28,473 nucleotides of DNA from Silene noctiflora (taxonomy: Eukaryota; Streptophyta; Magnoliopsida; Caryophyllales; Caryophyllaceae): assembly GCA_009801015.1 (NCBI GenBank), contig VHZZ01003409.1, positions 71,574 to 100,046 of the forward strand, read 5' to 3'. The notes beneath the pieces were generated by a model. It was not told the origin of the DNA, ran no database searches, and saw only the letters and a program-made list of their open reading frames with translations. Numbering within the stretch: position 1 is the stretch's first letter; each line of letters begins with the position of its first letter. This document shows positions 1 through 8,900 of this stretch, piece after piece. A program made the translations under genes and the position numbers.

Positions 1-76
1 TTGAGAGGCGGAAGTAAGGTAGGGTTTTCACAAGGAAGTTTGAGAGGCGGAAGTAAGGTAGGGTTTTCACAAGGAA
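1..76. repeat. 39-bp tandem duplication
   Basis: A 37-base sequence beginning TTGAGAGGCGGAAGTAAGG occurs at 1-37 and again at 40-76 without a mismatch, giving a period of 39 bases. The first copy starts exactly at the window edge, so more copies may lie to the left. No coding potential was seen. Its origin is unknown. Confidence 0.85.
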
Positions 77-294
77 AATTCTGGAACTTTTGAATGAATT
101 GGGTGGGGGTATATTGGGCTGGACGGCCCAAATTTGGAGGGAAGGATTAGGGGTAATGGTTGGGTTAGTATTGTTAATTGGGTCAGATTAGATTAAGGAA
201 AGTTTAGTTGGGTTAATTTTGTGGGCCAATCAATGCCATATGGTGTAATATTGTTAGTAATATAAGGGTAGTTTCGTCATTTTGATTGCCTTTT

Positions 295-367
295 TAGGAA
301 AGTGGTAGAGTGAAGTTGAATGGATGAAATAGGAAAGGTGGTATAGTGGAGTTGAATGGAGGAAGTA
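295..367. repeat. Decayed, duplicated end of a Stowaway-like MITE
   Basis: Two similar blocks of about 35 bases lie in tandem at 295-329 and 330-365. Each reads roughly TAGGAAAGTGGTAGAGTG followed by GTTGAATGGAGGAAG, and the second ends in TA. The block matches the right terminal inverted repeat of the intact element at 25607-25864. No matching left end is evident nearby, so this looks like a remnant whose terminus was duplicated. It lies about 310 bases upstream of the ASD start codon. Confidence 0.6.
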
Positions 368-443
368 ATAAAAAACAAAATGAGCCAAATTAGCTTCCGA
401 TCAGAGCTTTACTAAGCTCGGAATCGGCTCGGATTTTATTCAC

Positions 444-481
444 CTCGGCTCGAAATCAGTTTTAACCGATTTCGAGCCGAG
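444..481. repeat. Perfect 14-bp inverted repeat upstream of ASD
   Basis: CTCGGCTCGAAATC at 444-457 is followed by a 10-base spacer and its exact reverse complement GATTTCGAGCCGAG at 468-481. Related GGCTCGG and AGCTCGG words surround it (410-430 and 480-520), which suggests a decayed transposon end more than a dedicated regulatory site. If transcribed it would form a stable hairpin, but it probably lies upstream of the transcription start. Confidence 0.7.
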
Positions 482-589
482 CTTTGACCAAGCTGATTCG
501 AAAGGTTCTGCGAGCCGGCTAAAATCACTTACCTCCCTAAATAACCCAACCCAACTTACTCAAGGCCTAGACAAACCAACCCAAATAGA

Positions 590-595
590 TATAAA
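590..595 (+). promoter_or_regulatory. Possible TATA box of the ASD gene
   Basis: TATAAA within AGATATAAACTC lies 84 bases upstream of the ATG at 679. This spacing would leave a 5' leader of roughly 50-60 bases if transcription starts about 30 bases downstream. The call rests only on sequence match and position. Confidence 0.35.
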
Positions 596-678
596 CTCAG
601 TAATGTCCGTATACAATACACATAACACCATTTGAACTCCTCCGCCGCCGTCAAAACCCCTCCGCCGAACACTAAACC

Positions 679-3600
679 ATGAATTCCACCATGATGCTCC
701 GCAGTCAACTCCATACACCATTCCTCACACCCTGCACCAACCCAACCTACCACCGCACCACCCTCAACCGAACCAATGTCACCCTCCCTCGCACCGTCAC
801 CCGCATGTCCCTTACCCAAGACGGACCCACCCTCGCTGTCGTCGGTGTCACCGGCGCTGTCGGTCAAGAATTCCTATCCGTCCTCTCTGACCGCGACTTC
901 CCCTACCGCTCAATTAAAATGCTGGCCAGCAAGCGGTCAGCGGGCAAGGAGATGACCTTCGAGGGAAGGACTTATGTTGTTGAGGAACTTACTGCGGATA
1001 GTTTTGATGGGGTTGACATTGCTTTGTTTAGCGCTGGTGGTGGGATTAGTAAGCAGTTTGGACCGGTTGCGGTTGCGAAAGGGACGGTTGTTGTTGATAA
1101 TAGTTCGGCGTTTAGGATGGTTGATGGAGTTCCGCTTGTTATTCCTGAAGTTAATCCTGAGGCTATGCATGGGATTAAGTTGGGGACTGGTAAAGGTGCT
1201 TTGATTGCTAATCCTAATTGTTCTACTATTATCTGCTTGATGGCGGCTACTCCTCTTCATCGCCACGCTAAGGTTTTGAATCTATTTCTCGTTACTCTTT
1301 CCGTCTCATTCATTTGTTTACCTTTCTCGCAATGAATGAAATAGAATTAGACAAAATGACGGATTGCTTGCTATTTGATGAGCTTTTGATGCTTAGGAAA
1401 ATGCTGAATTGGGTTCAAAACAAAATGTTCTGTTAACTGGTCAAGGTTTATCGGTGTTTAACCTATGTATAATGTACTCCTTCCGTCGTCCTGGTCATTT
1501 GTTGTCCTATTCCATTTTGGGTGGCTAAGTGAAATGCTGCCTTTCTATTTTAGGACTGCACTTGATGAGCAACTTGATCTTTCACAAATGTGGTCCACTT
1601 GTCATCTTATAATTGGCCTCCTCCCTTTTCCTTGGTCTTTGTGCCAAATCCAAACGACAACAATTGACCGGGATAGAGTGAGTACATATCCAGCCTTGTT
1701 GAGACTGATGTTAGGTTATGAAGGTTTAATGAGTTTTTCGGTTCTGTTCCCAATTTTATGAGGAAACCATTCAGGGGATGCTTCAATATCTCTAGAGTTT
1801 CGGACTGTATCTCATTGCTAAATTTTGTTAGTTTTCCCCTGCGATTTTGTGATCAATTTGATGAGCTCATAAAAAAAACATTTATTGCCGTCATTAGCTG
1901 AGTAAAGCGGTTGGGTAATAGGAGACTTCATAAGTTTACATGTATTTATATATTAAATGTAATTTCTGCTAGAAAATACCGAGGTTGACATAACAGGCAT
2001 TGCAACCTGGTTTAAATTTCTGTATCATTAGTCAATCATACTTACTCTAATGAATGTAACTAATGATGACCACCTGTTTCTGATTCTTTTTCTGTGGTCT
2101 TATTTGATTGGATTCTTCAGGTTACGCGCATGGTAGTGAGTACATACCAGGCAGCTAGTGGTGCTGGCGCTGCTGCTATGGAAGAGCTTGAGCTGCAAAC
2201 CCGTGAGGTTTTCTTATAATTCTATCTCAGTTATTTTACCTCTTTACCTCGTCTTGAATATGTCCATTTTAAGCAACAATGTTTAAACTTTCAAGGTTTT
2301 GGAAGGGAAGCCTCCAACATGTAACATCTTCAGTCAACAGGTATACTTGTATCATGTATGTTGGATTATTGTCCCTTTTCCTTATCTCGAAATCTTAATA
2401 TTTTTTTTAAAATGCAGTATGCCTTTAATTTGTTTTCACACAATGCACCAGTCCTGTCAAATGGTTACAATGAGGAGGAAATGAAATTAGTGAAAGAAAC
2501 AAGGAAAATATGGGTAAGTATTTTTTTTTTTTGCTAATGGTGGTTGACTGTAAATTTTTTGTCGTTCCTTCACTACAAAGTAATTGCATCTCTTTGAGTT
2601 ATCCCAAGTTTGTGAAATTGGTGAGATAGCATTGTTCTGTTTTTATTGTAGAACGACATTGATGTCAGAGTTACTGCTACATGCATAAGAGTTCCCGTCA
2701 TGCGTGCACATGCTGAAAGTGTCAACCTTCAGTTTGAGAAACCCCTCGACGAGGTACACATTTACTATCTCAATGATTGGTGTTCTTGTTTCTTCACATT
2801 CATTGTCTGTTTTCTTACTTGTTGGGTTATTATATGATGTATTTAATTATTTATAAATTGCAAAAAGTCCAGTGGGAAGCTTTAGTTTGTATGGCAAGCA
2901 CTAAAATGGAGTTCCGAAATTCTGCAGATGTCACTACAATATAAAGCATTAGACTTGTAAAAAGTCCAGTTGAGTAAGAAATAGAATAAAACAAAATTAT
3001 TCACTGAACTATAGCATTTCTTATGAATTATGATGTGAAGTAGTGGTTGGCTTAATTTTGGATATCATGGGTCGTCCATAAACATCTCTATGTTTCGAAT
3101 AGAGAGATAAGGCTGCGCATATTGAACCTTGCTTACTCTGCTAGAGGTGGTAGCCTGAGTAAATAATGCTGTTGCGCATGCTAGTGAGTCCTTGAAGGAA
3201 AGCAACTATGAAAATTGCCATAATTCCTTAAGGTATAGAATCACACCTCCCTTCTAGATTTTGCCACACCAAGGATACGAGTATATGCCTCCAGGTCCAG
3301 GACCTGAGACCTTATAGTTGCTGAGGACAGAATCACTGATTTTGAACAATTTGTCTTACACAGAGTGCCTAGTAAAGATAATAACTGTTTGCCACTCATT
3401 AAAGTAAAATTATGAAGCGTAAGAGTTAACAGTTAACAATGCTTTTTACGATAGGTTCTGTCTTCAACAATGAAAAAAATGTCTGAAGTCACAAATCGGT
3501 TTTCTTCCCTTTCTCCATGAATCAATAATTTGCTGATTGCTATAGCAAAGTTAATGCACTCTCTGATGATGTTGACTTCCACGGACACTAGCCTTGTATT

Positions 3601-4111
3601 TTGAAAGACAATGGGGAAAAATGAAGGGAGGGAGGGTAGAGAAATGGTTTAGATTTGTTCTAATTTGCCATATCGTACCATCATGGTCATCCATGGGTGG
3701 CTGATATCAGACATTTTTGTGGAAGAATGTAAATTTGAACTCTTTGAAAACAATATTTTAGGACACAGCTAGGGAGATCCTTAAGAATGCTCCTGGTGTG
3801 GTGGTAATTGATGATCGTGCATCAAACCATTTCCCTACTCCCTTGGAAGTATCAAACAAAGATGATGTTGCTGTTGGTAGGATAAGACAAGATGTCTCTC
3901 AGGACGGAAACACTGGGTATGTGTCTTTTATTCCATATTCGATGAAAAATAAACTTGATGCCTAAAGTATCTCTCACCTATATATATGCCATCTCCATTA
4001 ATGATGCTTGTAAACTGTGATGCCTACAGGTTGGACATTTTTGTTTGTGGTGACCAGATTCGCAAGGGAGCCGCCCTTAACGCTATCCAGATAGCTGAGA
4101 TGCTGTTGTAG
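679..4111 (+). CDS. ASD: Aspartate-semialdehyde dehydrogenase, chloroplast-targeted
   Basis: The enzyme reduces aspartyl-4-phosphate to aspartate-4-semialdehyde with NADPH, the branch point to lysine, threonine, methionine and isoleucine in plastids. Exons are 679-1272, 2121-2207, 2296-2340, 2418-2513, 2652-2753, 3762-3916 and 4030-4111; all introns are GT-AG and the joined frame gives 386 aa, close to the plant family length (about 375). Residues 1-43 are rich in Ser/Thr/Arg/Pro with almost no acids, as in a transit peptide. The dinucleotide-binding loop is GVTGAVG at 56-62. The catalytic Cys181 lies in NPNCST, Gln208 in [10 protein letters not shown], and a probable general-base His294 in RAHAES. 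The first ATG (679) was chosen because it adds the transit peptide; Met43 (805), just before the mature domain, could give an untargeted form. Intron 1 carries a MITE; intron 5 (1008 bases) has only a weak SINE-like stretch. No breaks were seen. The assignment is very secure. Confidence 0.97.
1477..1682. mobile_element. Stowaway-like MITE in ASD intron 1
   Basis: The element starts CTCCTTCCGTCGTCCTGG after TA (1475-1476) and ends with the imperfect inverse before TA (1683-1684). The reverse complement of the right end reads CTCACTCTATCCCGGTCAAT. The TA target duplication, about 206-base length and terminal type fit Stowaway/Tc1-mariner MITEs. No coding capacity is expected in such elements. 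It lies in the sense intron between exons 1 and 2. Confidence 0.7.
3085..3185 (+). repeat. SINE-like stretch in ASD intron 5 (tentative)
   Basis: The stretch includes AGATAAGGCTGCGCATATTG and then a CCTTGCTTACTCTGCTAG block. This order resembles the conserved body of Au-type plant SINEs, which carry a GGTAAGGCTGCGTAC motif. No clear pol III A and B boxes or target duplication were found, so the piece would be truncated or decayed. The similarity is from memory of the family and is weak. Confidence 0.3.
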
Positions 4112-5049
4112 ACTTAATTTTTATTCCTTGTATTCTTTGAGTTGCGCCAATTTACGCGGTTGTTAGCAAACCACTTAATGCCACAAAGTATACTGAAAAT
4201 AATTTTGCAAGCAGCTATCTGTACCATGCAGTTTTGTACTATAAAGTACTCCGTTTTTGAGGTATGGATGTCAGCATGTCATTATAACAATATCGGTCAT
4301 TCTCTGTCGTCATGGTGCATGCTGTCAATGTTGATAGCATTCTGGGTTCTCACAGATCTGTTATTGTTGCTTATCGCAACCTTAATTTTGATGTACTCGT
4401 GATTCATGAGAAGAAAACGGGCTGTCAAAATTGTCCGACCTTAAGATTTTGATCAAACCCGCATTGTTCTATTTTTGGGAAGTAACCAATGCAAGGTATT
4501 CACATGAAACAGGTTTCGTGTACGACCCTTAAATCCTTGATATTCCTTTTGTTGTACATCTTTCTTTAGGTGTAAATTTATTCGAAGGATTTGCAGTAAT
4601 AATGTATCTGGCTTTCTGTTGGTTGTAGATGCTGATCGTAATGAAATGCTTTACAATTTTCCACCTACGATTTGCCGCTACGTTTTATAAGACGATTACG
4701 AGTATACCATTATGAATGCGGCAGTTTTTTTTTTTCAATTTGTAATTCTCGTAAAAAGATTGATTGAAAACATTGTCATTTTTCTGAACTTGTAAACGAG
4801 TCATAACTCATAAGTTGGGGGTTCAAAGTGCAAACCTTGGGGACTACTATGTTGATTTTTCAAATGATAAATCTCATTGGGACAAGATCTGAGTCCCGTA
4901 ATTTGTCTAAACCCAATAGTTTTATAAATTTATAGGGAGAAGATAATAGATAAAATGAATAGAGTAAGTTATAAGGTCAAATATTAAAACAATATTATCA
5001 TCGAGAGATGAAAAAAAAAAAAATAAGCGAGAAAACTAAAAAGAAGAGA

Positions 5050-5220
5050 AGAATGCTTCAGATAGGGATTGAACCTCGATCCTTTAGACAATAATGCTTG
5101 ATCTTTCCTAGCAAATCAACCTATAACTATTAACAAGTGCTTGACATAAATACTCTATATATTTTCCAATGCGGGTTCAGTTGAACCCCATGAACCCCCA
5201 TTGAAAACGCCACTGGGTCA
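5050..5220 (-). repeat. Dispersed-repeat-like block with a tRNA-type B-box word
   Basis: On the minus strand the block opens CAGTGGCGTTTTCAATGG, continues through GGGTTCA and GGTTCAACTGAACCC, and includes GGTTCAATCC, which fits the pol III B-box consensus. Downstream on the same strand is a T-rich run. The opening resembles repeats that begin CAGTGGCGGA in other plants. I found no clear A box, so a SINE call is not secure. The repeat class remains undetermined. Confidence 0.35.
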
Positions 5221-5543
5221 TCCCATGTTTAAGCTGTAGACGTATAACAATATAAGGTTGAGTTGGGCTCCCTTTTGAAAGGTAATAAAATGAGCAAATA
5301 ACAAGAAGTATAAATGTTGATAATAAACCCTAAGCTTGAAACAAAGTAATAATAAACCAATTCTTCTTTCCTCCTCTTCTTCTTCTTTCTTCGTGGTAGA
5401 AATTATAGTATAGAAGTTATACTAAGAGTATCATTTTCACTAAAACTTGGGAGGATATTATTTTAATGCATTACTGAATACATTAGTTGAACTTCATTAT
5501 TAGCAAGTGGTTTATCGAGCAAGTAGACGAAGGTAAGATAAAC

Positions 5544-5604
5544 AAGTGGATTATCCCATTGAATGTTGGCAAGTGGATTATCCCAGTGAATGTTGACAAG
5601 TGGT
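5544..5604. repeat. 27-bp tandem repeat upstream of the RBR gene
   Basis: AAGTGGATTATCCCA begins at 5544 and again at 5571, and AAGTGG recurs at 5598, giving a 27-base period. The two full units differ at two positions. A related AAGTGGTTTATC word lies just upstream, near 5506. The array is about 360 bases upstream of the start codon, in what may be distal promoter. Confidence 0.75.
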
Positions 5605-5961
5605 TTAGCATATTACCAATCTAATACACCCACCTCGATTATTTTTCGTTGACTTTACTAGCTAAACATATTGAGTAACCTATTGGTTCGGTTTAGCATG
5701 AGGTCAGCTACAATTTTCGGATTAGATTTCGAGTGATTGAGGTCGAATCTATTTTGCCAACTTAACAAAACTCGCCTGTCGCCCTACACTTAAAAGAGCA
5801 TAGGCGGCGACCCGAGTCGGAAATGGATATCTGATACGTACATTACACGGGTTCGACCGTTCAATCAGTCTCTATTCCATCACTAGACAGTAGACACACA
5901 GCATCTGTTTCACCTTTCTGAAAACAAAAACCGCTAAATTCATCAATTATTGAGTCCAACA

Positions 5962-8900
5962 ATGGCGTCCGACGAAGCAACCGCCATAGGAGAACAAAAG
6001 AAGGAATTAATGAACGCAATAACCTTCGAATCTGACCTCGATTACGTTTACCGTCTTCAATTAGAGGAAGCCATGGCCGCATCTCTCTCTATACTTCCTT
6101 CATCCTCCACCTCTCCTCCTCCTCTTCTCAATCCCTCCCATTCTTCTTCAAAAAACGACGCGTTTTCGTCCTTCTCTGTCGCCGATTGTATGGCTAAGGA
6201 ACTTGAGAAACTTGAGCAAGAGCAGAAAGACCGTGAGCTTAGTCTAATTGAGGCGCACAAAGCTAAAGAGGATCTTAGTCGTCGCATTCATGATCAGAAT
6301 CTTGCTCTTGATATTCTCCGCGTTTCCGATGATGAGTGGGACCTCTTCGGCGAGGAATTTCAGCGCCCTTTTGGTGAAGGCTCTTCTTCTTCGCCTTCAT
6401 CTTCGCTTACAAACGTCAATTTCAGGTCTGATTCTGCGTTTTTCGCACCCTTTTCGATATATGAAGCATACTTATGTATACATTGTTGCTGCTTTTGTAG
6501 TTGAATTAGTATTAGGTTGAAGGATACTTAGTAGTCGCCTGTCTCATTGTATCAGTGGGTGCAATGTGCAAATAAGTAGGTCCGTTTTACGACACAGTCA
6601 GTCTACAACATTCGCTCTACGAAAACAGCTCTTTGCTGTCCCCTTATTAGTGAGTAAACAACTTTTCACCAGTGTTACTGAAATTGCGAGATAAGGGGGT
6701 TGCGACATACAGCCTTAGCCCTATGCTGTACTAGCAGAGTAGCAGGCTATTTCCAGATGATAAATGATGAAAATTGCACTGCATACTTCAGAAGAAAAAG
6801 AAGCGCATACACCTTATTGACCAATTTGACCTTATTCCATCATAATTTTTGGATAAAGAACTATGAGTTGTGACGCCATTGGAAATGAAAATAATCATTA
6901 ATCGAGGATGAGGAATACTTGTCTGTTAGGTAAATTCAGTTGCAGTTGAGAGCCCTCTAATGAATGGTTCTAGAGAAGTCGTACACATGGAACACTATCC
7001 CCAATGATGGAATTGTTGGAATATGCTTCTTGGTAACTATTCTGGATTTTAAATTGTCATGTTTAGATTTTTCTTGGCCTATTAGGTTATAGTTGTTAAA
7101 ATGCAAGGGTGTGTTTGGATGGAGGGATTTGGAGGGAAAGGAAAGGGAGGGAGAGTATTGGATTTAAAGTCCCTTATTTGGATAACAATTAAAGGTGGAG
7201 GGAAATGAAGGGAGAGGGATTTGGAGGGATCCATTTTCCCTCCTCCAAGGAAAATTAAAATCTCTCCATCATAGGAAAGATTTGGAGGGAAATTGTATCC
7301 AAACACCTTAACCCCGTGTCCCCGTTCTCCCTCCCTTTCCCTCCTTCCCCCTCCCCTCCCTTTCCCTCCTATTTTGCTATCCAAACAAGGCCTAAAAGCG
7401 GTCTCTAAAAGGCCTAAAAGCGGTCTCTTGGTCAACATTTGAATGTATAGCTTAGAACAATGACTAAGTTTTATTTATTTAATTTGATTTTCTTTGTGGC
7501 CTCACGTTTTGGTGTGTGTAAAAATTAAATCCGGCTTTATAATTGATTGCTTTTTTAATCTTGTACTTTGGTGAATAATTTAGGTTGTACTTTAAGGGTT
7601 TGGTCAGCGTAGAAAGAGTCGGTGATTCCGAGGTTACACTTACGGGAATTGGCGTTGCAATATGTGATCAAAGAGACAATTTAATATTTGAGTTAAGCAA
7701 GCCTTTACTCGGAATAGGCAAGAGTCGTCAAATAGCAGAAATTAAGGCTTTGATTGAAGGCCTTGAAACAGCCGTTGCACTGGATTTAAAGCGCATTGCA
7801 ATCTTGTGCGACTATCCTGCCATTTACCAATATGTAAGTACACACTACTGTAGCTTCACTGCTTATATGCGTTTCATTTGCTGCAAGATCGCTCCTCTGT
7901 ACTCATTTTTTTCTCTATTTTCTTGTTTCTTCATTAAGGCAAAAAATCACAACTGCATATAAGTTTCATGGAGAATATCCTAGGTTTCTTCCTCTTCTTT
8001 TTTGTATAGGACCAAAAGTACAAAAATCTTTATCTATTAACCAAAGAGATGTGCTTAACTCAATCGTGTAGATACAATACAAGTTCAGCTCCTGTTCTCT
8101 TACTAGGTTTGGTACTACCTCACCTTTTTCATACATATGACGTATTCGCCTCTGAGAAGGTGCTTCAACTTCTAATTTAACAAAAAGTATTTTGAGGATA
8201 TTATGAACCTTATATTATTATATTTGTAGCATAAAATGCTTTCATTAGAGTCTAGTTTCGTATTTTTACCTATGTATTTTCGAACATGTTGTAAATTGAA
8301 GAAGTATATTCACATGTCACAAGGAAATATATAAAAAGCAGAAAGAACATAACAAATGATTTTCACAAATGGTTATGGAAAATGCTTAAATGTCGAAGAG
8401 AATATGAACCGACTAATTTGAACAAAGCATTATGAGATGAGGAAATCTCCTTTTTTCTATGCATTTGATATTTCCTCTGTAGATGGTAAAGTGTGGTTCA
8501 TAAAATGGACGTAAATGTATCTTCATTCACCTGGGAATGTTTCCCAGAAAATAAAAGTAGAATTCTTGTGTTTCAATGCTATTTATTACTTTCATCAACA
8601 GTTCCACACAGGAACATTTCCAACTAAATGAAAGTTTGCATTTGGTTGTGAAATCAGGTGTGTTTTGAATCACCTAACCCCATCCTCATTTTTGGTTATA
8701 CCTCTAGAACTGATACTGTTTCTATTATGTAGCATATATGTTGATTCCAGTGTCCCATCCCCTCATCCATTAGTGGTCTATCAACTATACTTTAACATTT
8801 AGCTATATTCGACTTGCATATGATTGTAATTCCTGTATTTTTTGTAAAGGGCCATGACTTTTGTCATTTTTGTGTATGGTGTTGATGCAAATTGAGAGGC

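Larger units (their letters stand above)
4112..5961. other. Intergenic region between ASD and the RBR gene
   Basis: The first several hundred bases should hold the ASD 3' UTR; no single polyadenylation signal stands out. From about 4700 the sequence is AT-rich. A dispersed-repeat-like block lies at about 5050-5220 and a 27-bp tandem repeat at 5544-5604. The last 100 bases or so before 5962 should be the RBR 5' leader. No convincing gene was seen; the 86-codon open frame at 4142-4402 has no recognisable domain and lies in the expected ASD 3' UTR. Confidence 0.6.
6426..7583. other. RBR intron 1
   Basis: This 1158-base GT-AG intron separates the low-complexity N-terminal exon from the RNase H-like exon. 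It holds the GGAGGG-type element at 7107-7392 and a short tandem repeat just after it. The rest is AT-rich sequence in which I see no gene. Confidence 0.85.

Noticed and set aside
556..1266. Open frames on the minus strand (556-867 and 937-1266) and plus frame 974-1204
   Set aside because: They lie opposite or out of frame with ASD exon 1, whose protein is clearly conserved, and have no recognisable domains.
5950..5964. Extended RBR start at TTG 5950
   Set aside because: Plant genes rarely use TTG, and an ATG with reasonable context follows four codons later at 5962.
5861..6287. Minus-strand open frames across RBR exon 1
   Set aside because: They are complements of a low-complexity coding exon and have no domain or splice support.
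7082..7438. 118-codon minus frame in RBR intron 1
   Set aside because: Its sequence is the translation of the purine/pyrimidine-rich MITE-like element.
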